A DNA stretch of 64,000 nt from Janthinobacterium lividum. GTDB taxonomy: Bacteria; Pseudomonadota; Gammaproteobacteria; Burkholderiales; Burkholderiaceae_D. The notes beneath the pieces were generated by a model that was not told the DNA's origin, made no database searches, and worked only from the letters and a program-made list of their open reading frames with translations. The position numbers were made by a program, and so were the translations under genes. The stretch spans positions 1-64,000 of the forward strand of contig NZ_JAAOLY010000013.1 of the NCBI RefSeq assembly GCF_011601275.1, read 5' to 3'. Shown here piece by piece: positions 45,471 through 54,144 of this stretch (position 1 is the stretch's first letter; every line of letters starts with the position of its first letter).

Positions 45471-46964
45471 ATGGCTGCAGTAATTAATACCAACATCTCG
45501 TCCCTGAATTCGCAACGCAACCTGTCGACCTCGCAGTCGGCCCTGAGCACCTCGCTGCAACGCTTGTCGTCCGGTATGCGCATCAACAGCGCCAAGGATG
45601 ACGCTGCCGGTCTGGCAATTTCCGACCGTATGACGTCGCAAATCCGCGGCATGACCCAAGCTACCCGTAATGCCAACGACGGCGTTTCGCTGGCTCAAAC
45701 GGCTGAAGGCGCGTTGGCAAGCTCGGGCGACATCCTGCAACGTATCCGCGAACTGGCCGTGCAATCGTCGAACGCCACCAACTCGTCGAGCGACCGTCAG
45801 GCGCTGCAAACCGAGGTAGGCCAACTGGGTTCGGAATTGAACCGTATCGCCCAAACCACCTCGTTCAACGGCCAGGCTCTGCTGGACGGCACCATGGGTA
45901 CGGCCAACTTCCAAGTCGGCGCCGATGCCAATCAGCTGATTTCCGCCAGCGGCGCGAACTTCCTGACCAATACCTACGGCAACAACCGTATCGCCAACGA
46001 TGCTTCGGCTGTCAAGAAAGATGCACTGGGTAATGCAGCCGCCGGCAAGCTGACGATTTCGGGTTCCATCGGCACCGCTACCGTCGATACGACGGCTGCC
46101 GCCGCCGGCGTCAAAGGCAGCACGGCCAAATCCGTCGCCGCCGACATCAACAGCCAAACGGCGAAAACGGGCGTAACCGCCTCGGCACAAACGGACGTCA
46201 ACCTGAGCTTAGGCGCAGAATCGTATTCGTTTGCCATCACGTCGGACAACCCAAGCACGGCGCCTGTCACCGTGTCGTTCGCCGTCAGCGGCACCGCGTC
46301 GACCGCAGCCGACTATGCTGCAGGCATCAACGCCATCAATGCCCAAACGGCAAAGACCGGCGTGACCGCCCAGTACGACAGCGTCAACAAGGGCATGAAG
46401 CTGACCAATGCATCGGGCGAGAATATCGGCCTGACGCAAGGCACGACGGCCAACACCAAGTTTGACGTCGATGGCTACAAAGCCAACGGCACGGTGCAGG
46501 GTGCTGTGCAGGACATCAAGACCGCAGCAGATGCAGCCACGGTCAACGGCCGCGTGACCTTCGACTCGCAAAACAGCTTCTCCGTGACGGAAACCACGAC
46601 CACCGGTCTGGCGATCGGTAAAGCAACGGCGCAAGGTTCGACCCTGAACTCCGTGTCGACCCTGGACGTGACGACGTTTGACGGCGCGCAGCTGGCACTG
46701 AAAATTGCCGATGCAGCACTGGCAACGGTGAACGGCCAACGCGCTCAGTACGGTGCTTTGCAATCGCGCTTCTCGTCGGCGATTTCGAACCTGCAATCGA
46801 CCACGGAAAACCTGTCCGCATCGCGCAGCCGCATCGTCGATACCGACTTTGCATCGGAAACGGCCAACATGACCCGCGGCCAGATCCTGCAACAAGCTGG
46901 TACGGCCATGCTGGCGCAAGCGAACTCGCTGCCGAACGGCGTCCTGAGCCTGCTGCGCGGTTAA
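45471..46964 (+). CDS. fliC: flagellin
   Basis: A 497-residue filament subunit. The conserved N-terminal D0/D1 (1 to about 160; [18 protein letters not shown]) and C-terminal D1/D0 (about 410-497; [19 protein letters not shown] and ending in [13 protein letters not shown]) enclose a variable centre. There QTAKTGVTA occurs twice, the flagellin hook IN motif. GGAGAAA lies before ATG. Exported by the flagellar type III system and chaperoned by FliS, encoded downstream. Confidence 0.97.
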   Translation: MAAVINTNISSLNSQRNLSTSQSALSTSLQRLSSGMRINSAKDDAAGLAISDRMTSQIRGMTQATRNANDGVSLAQTAEGALASSGDILQRIRELAVQSSNATNSSSDRQALQTEVGQLGSELNRIAQTTSFNGQALLDGTMGTANFQVGADANQLISASGANFLTNTYGNNRIANDASAVKKDALGNAAAGKLTISGSIGTATVDTTAAAAGVKGSTAKSVAADINSQTAKTGVTASAQTDVNLSLGAESYSFAITSDNPSTAPVTVSFAVSGTASTAADYAAGINAINAQTAKTGVTAQYDSVNKGMKLTNASGENIGLTQGTTANTKFDVDGYKANGTVQGAVQDIKTAADAATVNGRVTFDSQNSFSVTETTTTGLAIGKATAQGSTLNSVSTLDVTTFDGAQLALKIADAALATVNGQRAQYGALQSRFSSAISNLQSTTENLSASRSRIVDTDFASETANMTRGQILQQAGTAMLAQANSLPNGVLSLLRG

Positions 46965-46998
46965 TCTCCGATTAGCCAGGCAACAGCGTAGGACTCTG

Positions 46999-47034
46999 AT
47001 TCCCCTGCCGGATTTTTTCGGCAGGGGAATTTTC
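46999..47034 (+). terminator. terminator after fliC
   Basis: An 11-bp stem TTCCCCTGCCG / CGGCAGGGGAA with a short T-rich loop and TTTTC after it. It should limit, not necessarily stop, transcription into flaG. Confidence 0.88.
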
Positions 47035-47048
47035 ACTAGGAGAGCACC

Positions 47049-47420
47049 ATGACTATCGACACGATAGCGGCCGCCTCCGCGGCCAGGATGGACAAGAGTT
47101 ATGTGTCTGCGGACATGTCGGCGGCGCGCCCGGCAGCGCCACGCGCGATCACGGAAAACGACACGGTTGCACCACAGCAAGCCAGCAAGGAACCGAGCCG
47201 CGAACAGTTGAACAAGGCGGTATCGGAGCTGAACCAGTCGTCGCAAATGAAGACGCAAGGCCTGGAATTTTCCATCGACGAAGACAGTCAGCGCACCGTC
47301 GTCAAGGTCATCGACCAGGAAACCAAGGAAGTACTGCGCCAGATTCCCACCCGGGAAGCGCTGGAATTGGCCAAGACCTTTGACTCGGCCAAAGGCTCGC
47401 TGATCAGTCAAAGCGCATAG
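47049..47420 (+). CDS. flaG: FlaG family flagellar protein
   Basis: A 123-residue protein whose C-terminal FlaG domain (about 50-123; LEFSIDEDSQRTVVKVID and VLRQIPTREALELA) is clear; the N terminus is variable. FlaG affects filament length in several bacteria. It has its own ribosome site AGGAG and lies between two terminators. Confidence 0.92.
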   Translation: MTIDTIAAASAARMDKSYVSADMSAARPAAPRAITENDTVAPQQASKEPSREQLNKAVSELNQSSQMKTQGLEFSIDEDSQRTVVKVIDQETKEVLRQIPTREALELAKTFDSAKGSLISQSA

Positions 47421-47474
47421 CGATGGCATGGCACACGGACATGCGGCATCGTGACAGTACGCATCAGCATGCCC

Positions 47475-47512
47475 ACGGGGCTCGATAGCCTGGCTATCCG
47501 GCCCCGTTTTTA
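47475..47512 (+). terminator. terminator after flaG
   Basis: ACGGGGC / GGCCCCGT outer stem with an inner GATAGCC / GGCTATC stem, then TTTTTA. Confidence 0.82.
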
Positions 47513-47589
47513 TTGCAGCTCAAGCAACATCTGCCTGTCTCTTCCCCCATTTTTTGCGCCCGCTGAAAACAGCGCGGTAAATCCCCCTC

Positions 47590-47616
47590 TCAAGTCCTGA
47601 TTGATTCTGCCGATAA
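47590..47616 (+). promoter_or_regulatory. sigma-28 (FliA) promoter of fliD
   Basis: TCAAGT, a 13-nt spacer and a perfect GCCGATAA -10, the sigma-28 consensus of pseudomonads and betaproteobacteria. It lies 34 bp before the GTG of fliD. Confidence 0.85.
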
Positions 47617-47649
47617 CAGCTTATATTAGCGTTTTCCTAGGAGTACTCA

Positions 47650-50331
47650 GTGGCCATCACCCCTACACTATCATCCATCGGCATCGGCGCCGGCGCCAGC
47701 GGCCTGGATGTGAATGCCATCATCGACAAGCTGATGACGGCCGAAGCGGCACCGCTGGGTACTTTTGACAAGAAAACAGCCTCTTACCAGGCCAAGCTCA
47801 GCGCCATGGGCACCTTGAGCGGCGCCGTCAGCACCTTCCAGAGTTCGCTGTCGGCACTCTCGAACACCAACAACTTCCGCGCCGTCAGTGCCACGCCCGC
47901 CGATCCCCTCGTGCTGACGGCCAGCGCCGGCGCCAAGGCCGTGGCCGGCAACTACAACATCAATGTCACGCAGCTGGCCCAGTCGCAAACCCTGATGTCG
48001 GGCGGCATGGCCAACAAGCTGTCGACCATCGGCTCGGGCAGCAAGACAACGATTTCCTTCCAGCTCGGTTCGCTAGCCGGCGGCACCTTCGGCTTGAAGG
48101 GTGCCGCCCTGGGCGCCACCACGGCGCAGACGGGCATCAGCAACGGCTCCCTGATCCTCAATGGCACGGCCATCCCCACGGACGCCAGCACCAAGAGCGC
48201 GCGCGCGCTGGCCGATGCCATCAACGCCAAGAGCAGCACCACGGGCGTGACCGCCACCGCCCAGCCGACTGAAAGCAGCGCGACCATGTTCAGCGGCTTC
48301 GGCAACATCGAAACGGGTGGGGACGGCACGTATTCGCTGTCGGTGGGCGGCATCGAAATCGTCACCCAGGGTAACGGCGTCGCCGCAGGCAGCGGCATCA
48401 CGGCCGCCTCGCTCGACACGACGCTCGAAGGCCCGAATGCCGTCTCGAATGCGCTGGCCGCGGCCAACATCACCGTCACCGGCAAGGCCGCCGACGGCAC
48501 GCTGAAATTTACGCGCGCCGACGGCTCCAACCTGAACATCGAAGAAGTGGTGACGGGCTCGGTCAAGGGCGGTATCGGCCATGCCTCGAACTCGGTCAAT
48601 GACGGCTCGAACGTGACGCTCACCAGCACCATCAACCTGGCCTCGGGCAATGCCAGCCCGATCACCATCGCCGGCAGCAATCCGGCCGCCGCCGGACTGA
48701 CGGCAGGCTCCGGTGGCGCCTACATGAACACCAGCTTTACCCAGGACGGCACGCAGGCGACGGGCACGGTGGTGATCGACGCCACCAACAACACTTTGCA
48801 AGGCATCCGCGACGCCATCAATAACGCGGGCCTGGGCGTGACGGCCAGCATCGTCTCGGACGGCACGGACAAGCCCTTCCACCTGGTCCTGAGTTCGTCG
48901 AAGACGGGCGCCAACTCGTCCATGAAAATCTCGCTGAGCGGCAGCGACGGCCTGCCCCCGGACAGTGCCCTGAACGACTTGCTGTCCTACGATGCGGGCG
49001 GCACGCAAAACCTGAAGCAGAACAGCGCGGCGCAAAACACGAACTTCAGCGTCAACGGCATCGCCATCACCAGCGCGTCGAACAGCGTCGATACGGCCAT
49101 CGAAGGCGTGACCCTGGGCATCGCCAAGGTCGGCAGCACCAGCTTGTCGGTGCAGAAAGATACCTCTACCGTCAAGACCAGCATCAATGCCTTCGTCAAG
49201 GCCTATAACGACCTGAATACGGCAATGGCCAAGATGACGGCGTATGACCCGGAAACCAAGAAGGGCGGCGTGCTGCTGGGCGACTCGACCGCGCAATCGA
49301 TCCAGAGCCAGCTGCGCAAGCAGATCGGCGCTCCGATTACCGGCTTGAACAGCAGCTTGAGCACCTTGAGCCAGGTTGGCATCTCCTTTCAAAAAGATGG
49401 CAGCCTGGCGCTGGATTCCAGCAAACTCGACAAAGCCATCAGCGCCAACTTCACCGACATCGCCGGCCTGTTTTCCGCGCTCGGCAAGGCCACCGACAGC
49501 AACGTGGCGTTTACCAGCTCGACGGCCGCGACCAAGCCCGGCAGCTATGAATTGACGATCACCACGATGGCCAGCCAGGGGGCACTTACCTCGGCCGCCG
49601 TCTTGCCGGCCAGCACGACGATTGCCAGCGACACCACCTGGAGCATCACGCTCAACGATACCGAGCCCAGCGCTGCCAAAAACACGGCCCAGGTCGTCAT
49701 TCCTGCCGGCACCTACACCCCTGCGCAGATGGCCTCGATGATCCAGTCATCGATCAACGGCGTGAAGTCCTTTGCCGACAACGGCGCCACCGTGTCGGCC
49801 TCCATCGATGGAACGGGCAAACTGGTGCTGGCGTCAAGCCGCTATGGCTCCGTCTCGAATATCGCCGTCAGCACGGGCACGGGCACGGCGCCAAGCGCCC
49901 TGTTCGGTGCCGCTACGCCCGTCAAGGGCGCGGACGTGGCCGGCACGCTGGGCGGACAACCGGTGATCGGTTCCGGCCAGACCCTGACGGGCGCCGCCGG
50001 TTCGCCGGCCGAGGGCTTGAAGATTGAAGTGACGGGCGGCACCACGGGTGCGCGCGGCACCGTCAGCTTCTCGCAAGGCTATGCCTACCAGCTGAATAAT
50101 CTGGCCACGTCTTTCCTCGGCACGGACGGCATGATCACCAACCGTTCCAAGGGCCTCAACGAAACAATCAAGAACATCGCGACGCAGCGCGACAAGTTCA
50201 GCGAGAAGCTGACCGACATCGAAACGCGCTACCGCGCCCAGTACTCTCGCCTCGACGTGACGCTGAGCAGATTGACGTCCACGCAAACTTACTTGACCCA
50301 GCAGCTGGCCGCCATCGCCGCCAACCGTTAA
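47650..50331 (+). CDS. fliD: flagellar filament cap protein FliD
   Basis: 893 residues, much longer than the usual 450-700. The N-terminal FliD_N region (GASGLDVNAIIDKLMTAE, about 10-110) and C-terminal FliD_C with the end helix (ITNRSKGLNETIKNIATQRD and ARYRAQ-like YSRLDVTLSRLT) are typical. The middle contains IN-motif-like blocks (NTLQGIRDAINNAGLGVTAS) and Ser/Thr/Gly-rich insertions. Started by GTG after AGGAG, with a perfect sigma-28 promoter. The cap is exposed, so the long centre may bind surfaces. Confidence 0.95.
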   Translation: MAITPTLSSIGIGAGASGLDVNAIIDKLMTAEAAPLGTFDKKTASYQAKLSAMGTLSGAVSTFQSSLSALSNTNNFRAVSATPADPLVLTASAGAKAVAGNYNINVTQLAQSQTLMSGGMANKLSTIGSGSKTTISFQLGSLAGGTFGLKGAALGATTAQTGISNGSLILNGTAIPTDASTKSARALADAINAKSSTTGVTATAQPTESSATMFSGFGNIETGGDGTYSLSVGGIEIVTQGNGVAAGSGITAASLDTTLEGPNAVSNALAAANITVTGKAADGTLKFTRADGSNLNIEEVVTGSVKGGIGHASNSVNDGSNVTLTSTINLASGNASPITIAGSNPAAAGLTAGSGGAYMNTSFTQDGTQATGTVVIDATNNTLQGIRDAINNAGLGVTASIVSDGTDKPFHLVLSSSKTGANSSMKISLSGSDGLPPDSALNDLLSYDAGGTQNLKQNSAAQNTNFSVNGIAITSASNSVDTAIEGVTLGIAKVGSTSLSVQKDTSTVKTSINAFVKAYNDLNTAMAKMTAYDPETKKGGVLLGDSTAQSIQSQLRKQIGAPITGLNSSLSTLSQVGISFQKDGSLALDSSKLDKAISANFTDIAGLFSALGKATDSNVAFTSSTAATKPGSYELTITTMASQGALTSAAVLPASTTIASDTTWSITLNDTEPSAAKNTAQVVIPAGTYTPAQMASMIQSSINGVKSFADNGATVSASIDGTGKLVLASSRYGSVSNIAVSTGTGTAPSALFGAATPVKGADVAGTLGGQPVIGSGQTLTGAAGSPAEGLKIEVTGGTTGARGTVSFSQGYAYQLNNLATSFLGTDGMITNRSKGLNETIKNIATQRDKFSEKLTDIETRYRAQYSRLDVTLSRLTSTQTYLTQQLAAIAANR

Positions 50332-50353
50332 GCGCCATCATCAGGAGAATGAC

Positions 50354-50800
50354 ATGTTTGGAACCCAACAACGCGGCGTCAACGCCTATGCCAAGGTCGG
50401 CCTGGAAACGGGCATCGGCTCGGCCTCGCCGCACAAGCTGATCGTGATGCTGTACGACGGCGCCCTGGTGGCCGTGCTCAGCGCGCAGATGCACATGAAA
50501 TCGGGCAATGTGCCGGAAAAAGGCAGGTCCATCTCGAAAGCCATCCAGATCATCGACAATGGCTTGCGCGCCAGCCTGGACAAGGAAGCGGGCGGCCAGA
50601 TCGCCGAAGGCCTCGACGCCCTGTATGAATACATGAGCGCGCGCCTGCTCATGGCAAATCTGCACAACGATATCGCCCTGCTCGAAGAAGTGCAGCGCCT
50701 GCTGACCGACCTGCGCGAAACCTGGAACGCCATCGGCGCCACGCCCGCCGCTATTCCCGGCGCCGATTTGAAACGTATGCCCAGCCTTGCGAGCGCCTGA
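50354..50800 (+). CDS. fliS: flagellin export chaperone FliS
   Basis: A 148-residue FliS with GIGSASPHKLIVMLYDGAL and a four-helix bundle layout. Binds flagellin in the cytoplasm and delivers it for export. AGGAGAATG precedes the ATG. Confidence 0.95.
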   Translation: MFGTQQRGVNAYAKVGLETGIGSASPHKLIVMLYDGALVAVLSAQMHMKSGNVPEKGRSISKAIQIIDNGLRASLDKEAGGQIAEGLDALYEYMSARLLMANLHNDIALLEEVQRLLTDLRETWNAIGATPAAIPGADLKRMPSLASA

Positions 50801-50803
50801 CCC

Positions 50804-51130
50804 ATGATGACCAATCAAGAAGTATTGAGCACCTACGAAGCCATGCAGACCCTGACGGGCCAGATGGTGACCGCCGCCACCAACGCCGACTGGGATGAGC
50901 TCGAAGCGCTGGAACAGCGCATCAGCGCGCATGTGGCCGCGCTGAAGGCGAATGAAGAAAAAGTCGTGCTGGAAAGCGCCGGCCGCCAGCGCAAGGTCGC
51001 CCTGATCAAGCAGATCCTGGAAGATGACCGCAAGATCCGCGATTTGACCATGCCGTGGATGGCGCAATTGTCCAAGCTGATCAACAGCACCGGCACCGAG
51101 CGGCGCCTGGCCAACGCCTACGGCGTCTAG
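50804..51130 (+). CDS. fliT: flagellar protein FliT-like chaperone
   Basis: A 108-residue helical protein directly after fliS (3 nt gap). The sequence (YEAMQTLTGQMVTAATNADWDELEALEQR) matches the FliT pattern. FliT chaperones FliD and in enterics also restrains FlhDC. Confidence 0.88.
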   Translation: MMTNQEVLSTYEAMQTLTGQMVTAATNADWDELEALEQRISAHVAALKANEEKVVLESAGRQRKVALIKQILEDDRKIRDLTMPWMAQLSKLINSTGTERRLANAYGV

Positions 51131-51156
51131 ACGTCCACGGGGCAAGGTCAGCTATC

Positions 51157-52338
51157 ATGTTGCCGAAGATGGATGCGATCGGCATGACGCCCCTGACCCC
51201 GGTCAAGGCCACGCGGGTGGCCGATGCCGTCGCCGACCCGCGCCAGGCCGAGTTCCAGCGCTCGCTGCAGGGACTCATCGGCAAATCCATGCAGGGACAG
51301 GTGCTGGCCCGCATGGGCGACGGCAGCTTCCTCGTGCGCGTGGCCGGCACGCCGGCCCGCATGCAACTGCCCGCCGGCGCCCAGCCGGGCACGGAAATCC
51401 CGCTGACCCTGATCGGCATCAACCCCCGCCCCTCTTTTCAAATCGGCAATAACCGCGACCAGCCCGCCAGCCCCCTGCTGACGTATGCGGACGCGGAGGC
51501 AGAACCGGACGAGGCAGAAATGCGCGCGCCCCAGGCAGGCGCCGCACAGGCCGGCACGCGCGCCAGCAGCACGGCCGCCACCCTGCTCAGCCGCGCGCCC
51601 CTGACACCCGCCAACCTGCTGCCCGCCCTGGCAGGCGACACGTCCGCGCCCGAGCTGAGCACCACCGCGCGCGCCATCAGCACCGTGCTCAGCCAAGCCG
51701 AAAGCGTGCCCGGCGCGCCCCTGTCCCTGGTCGGCAAGACGCCGCTGATGGCCACGCCGGGCGCCGCTCCGGCGCAAGTGGCCCAGAATCTGCGCGACGC
51801 GGTCGGCAGCAGCGGCCTGTTCTATGAATCGCATGTGGCGGAATGGGCCGAAGGCAAGCGCCCGCTGGCGTCGCTGCTGCTGGAACCGCAAATGCAGAAG
51901 GCGGCGCAGGGCGACATGGCCAGGACGGGCACCGATTTGGCATCGGCGCAACTGATCAATTTGCAGCTGCATACGCACGAGCAGGCGCGCGTGCAGTGGC
52001 AGGGCGAAGCTTGGCCCGGCCAGAAGATGCAGTGGGATATCAGCCGCGATGCGCCGGAAGGACAGCAGCACGCTGGCACGGAGGCCGACGAGGAAGCGGC
52101 GGCCTGGCGCAGCAATGTGCGCTTCCAGTTCCCCCTGCTGGGCGACCTGGCCGCGCACGTGGTCTTGCAGGGCGGCAGAGTGTCCATCCAGATGCAAGCG
52201 GGCAGCGAAGGTAGCGCGGACACATTGCGCCAGCATGCGGCGCGGCTCGAAGCGTCGCTAGCCGCGGCGGGATGGCCGTTGTCGTCGTTGACGATCGCCG
52301 GCAAGCCGGACGCTGCCGCTGGAGAAGACGATGCTTGA
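51157..52338 (+). CDS. FliK-like hook-length control domain protein (second copy)
   Basis: 393 residues. An Ala/Pro/Gln-rich N-terminal two-thirds, then a C-terminal Flg_hook-like domain (about 295-380; VRFQFPLLGDLAAHVVLQGGRV). The true hook-length ruler is fliK at 59495, so this is a second FliK-type protein. It overlaps flhX by 8 nt. Role may be in export switching with FlhX. Start at 51157 or 51172. Confidence 0.78.
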   Translation: MLPKMDAIGMTPLTPVKATRVADAVADPRQAEFQRSLQGLIGKSMQGQVLARMGDGSFLVRVAGTPARMQLPAGAQPGTEIPLTLIGINPRPSFQIGNNRDQPASPLLTYADAEAEPDEAEMRAPQAGAAQAGTRASSTAATLLSRAPLTPANLLPALAGDTSAPELSTTARAISTVLSQAESVPGAPLSLVGKTPLMATPGAAPAQVAQNLRDAVGSSGLFYESHVAEWAEGKRPLASLLLEPQMQKAAQGDMARTGTDLASAQLINLQLHTHEQARVQWQGEAWPGQKMQWDISRDAPEGQQHAGTEADEEAAAWRSNVRFQFPLLGDLAAHVVLQGGRVSIQMQAGSEGSADTLRQHAARLEASLAAAGWPLSSLTIAGKPDAAAGEDDA

Positions 52339-52657
52339 CGACACCAGGCGCAAGGTGCCGCAGACGGCCGTCGCGCTGGCCTACCAGAGCGGCACGCCGG
52401 CGCCCAAGGTGGTGGCCAAGGGCAGCGGCCTGATCGCGGACCAGATCATCAGCACGGCGCGCGAACACGGCGTGTTCGTGCATGAATCGAAGGAATTGGT
52501 GGCGCTGCTGATGGATGTCGACCTGGACCGCCAGATTCCGCCCGGCCTGTATCGGGCGATTGCGGAACTGCTGGCCTGGTTATATCATATTGAATCTGCG
52601 AATGGCGGGCCGATCCCGCCGCCGCCCGACACCAGCGTCAACCTCACCGATACATAG
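52331..52657 (+). CDS. flhX: FlhX, stand-alone FlhB C-terminal-domain protein
   Basis: A 108-residue protein similar to the cytosolic C-terminal part of FlhB (AVALAYQSGTPAPKVVAKG, then LAWLYHIE). It has no membrane region and no NPTH autocleavage motif. FlhX-like proteins can replace the FlhB C-terminal fragment in export control. Overlap with the preceding FliK-like gene implies a shared task. Confidence 0.88.
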   Translation: MLDDTRRKVPQTAVALAYQSGTPAPKVVAKGSGLIADQIISTAREHGVFVHESKELVALLMDVDLDRQIPPGLYRAIAELLAWLYHIESANGGPIPPPPDTSVNLTDT

Positions 52658-52667
52658 ACAGGCATCA

Positions 52668-53429
52668 ATGCAAGCACATATTATGGATTCCGGCCTCGAA
52701 AACTGGCATGATTTTGAAGTGGAATCGCGGCGGGAAATCATCGCCTTGCTGCGCGGCATCAGCGAAAAAAACCAGCTGATCCGCATGCTGATCCACGGAG
52801 AATCCGATGTGTGCGTCACGTCCATCCTGGAAGTCGATGCCGACCACAATACCGTCATCCTCGACCGTTCCGTGAACGCCGACCAGAACCGGCGCATGGT
52901 GGCCGCCACCGGCATTTCGTTTGAAACCTCGCTCGACAAGATCCGCATCCTGTTTGCCAGCGCCCTCGTGGAAGAATGCACTTACGGCGGCACGCCCGCC
53001 TTGAAAATTGCCATTCCAGAAACACTGATCCGCTTGCAGCGGCGCGAGTATTACCGCATGACGACGCCCGTGAGCAATCCCGTGCGCGTGGCGATTCCCC
53101 TGCCGCCCTCGCTGGGCGGCACCGACACCCTGTTCCCGCTGGCCGACATCAGCTGCGGCGGCATCGCCATCCTCGACAATAAACTGATGCTGGGCGAAAC
53201 CATCGGCAGGGACTATCCGGGCTGCCGCATCGACTTGCCCGACGTCGGCATCGTCACCGCGACTTTGCAAATTCGCAATTCGCTGGACATGACCCTGCTG
53301 AACAACAAGCTGAACCGCCGCCTGGGCTGCCAGTTCGTCGACCTGCCGCGCAGCATGCTGGCGCACGTGCAGCGCTATATCACGCGGCTGGAACGTGAGA
53401 GAAACGCACGGATGGCGGGGTTGGGTTGA
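52668..53429 (+). CDS. ycgR: flagellar brake protein YcgR (PilZ domain)
   Basis: 253 residues: a YcgR N-terminal domain (about 15-115) and a PilZ domain (about 120-245) with the c-di-GMP motifs RREYYR (125-130) and DISCGG (160-165). When loaded with c-di-GMP, YcgR slows or biases the motor. An in-frame ATG at 52683 is an alternative start. It links the GGDEF gene 7 kb upstream to motility. Confidence 0.93.
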   Translation: MQAHIMDSGLENWHDFEVESRREIIALLRGISEKNQLIRMLIHGESDVCVTSILEVDADHNTVILDRSVNADQNRRMVAATGISFETSLDKIRILFASALVEECTYGGTPALKIAIPETLIRLQRREYYRMTTPVSNPVRVAIPLPPSLGGTDTLFPLADISCGGIAILDNKLMLGETIGRDYPGCRIDLPDVGIVTATLQIRNSLDMTLLNNKLNRRLGCQFVDLPRSMLAHVQRYITRLERERNARMAGLG

Positions 53430-53460
53430 TATTCAGTTAAGTTAACCCAAAGCGAAGACT

Positions 53461-53486
53461 GGGATCGGATCTTAAGGTCCGATCCC
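53461..53486. terminator. convergent hairpin between ycgR and fliE
   Basis: A 9-bp perfect stem GGGATCGGA / TCCGATCCC lies inside a longer imperfect inverted repeat (CCCAAAGCG ... CGCTTGGGG, about 53449-53502). No long T run, so the terminator call is moderate. Confidence 0.55.
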
Positions 53487-53513
53487 GGCCCTTGCGCTTG
53501 GGGTTGTCATAAC

Positions 53514-53855
53514 TTACACCTGCATATTCATGATCTCGTGATACGCCGATACGAGCTTGTTACGCACCTGCACCGTCGCCTGGAATTCGATGCTCGACTT
53601 TTGCATCGATACCATCACGTCCGACAGGCTGACCTTTTCGTCGCCCATGGTAAAGCGCTGGCCCAGCGCCGACGAAGCCTGTTGCGCCCCGCTCACGGAG
53701 TCCAGCGCGCTCTTGAAGGCATCGGCAAAATTCACCTTCGCCGCTGGCATCTCGGTCTGGATCGCCGGTATTTTCGCCTCCGGCCGCGTGGCCGCCGACT
53801 TCAGTTGCGCGATCATCGCCTCGATCCTGCTGCTATCGATACCGCCTGTTTTCAC
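53514..53855 (-). CDS. fliE: flagellar hook-basal body protein FliE
   Basis: A 113-residue FliE: the C-terminal helices (SDVMVSMQKSSIEFQATVQVRNKL) are diagnostic. FliE joins the MS ring to the rod. Here it is on the minus strand, divergent from fliF, as in several Oxalobacteraceae and Burkholderiales. Confidence 0.95.
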   Translation of the reverse strand: MKTGGIDSSRIEAMIAQLKSAATRPEAKIPAIQTEMPAAKVNFADAFKSALDSVSGAQQASSALGQRFTMGDEKVSLSDVMVSMQKSSIEFQATVQVRNKLVSAYHEIMNMQV

Positions 53856-54144
53856 TTTGCCTCCCGATTCTGGTCTGCTTCATATCTATTCCATGCCTGT
53901 TGCACCCAGAGAACAAAACCCTGGCTTGCAAGGCAACGACGGGTACAATAACTTCCGTCACATGTTGCCAGGGTTCCACAATACCAGCGCCAACGCCAGC
54001 CGCTCGGCCGAGCAGGCGGCAAAAGCGCCTTCTATTTGGACGATTGAAGCGCGTGACAGTGGCGGATAATTCTGCATATCGCCCCCTCCTCCAGTGGAAG
54101 CGGCCCCCACTCATTAGCAAACATACGCGCCCCGGAAGGCAATC
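53856..54144. other. divergent fliE / fliF control region
   Basis: 289 bp without a convincing gene. A GCGGATAA (54062-54069) differs from the sigma-28 -10 by one base and has a TGAAGC 11 bp before it, a weak candidate for fliF. No clear sigma-54 site was found. Confidence 0.5.

Noticed and set aside
53890-53950. sigma-54 promoter for fliF
   Set aside because: TGGCTTGC appears but without the TTGC element at the required spacing, so the match fails.
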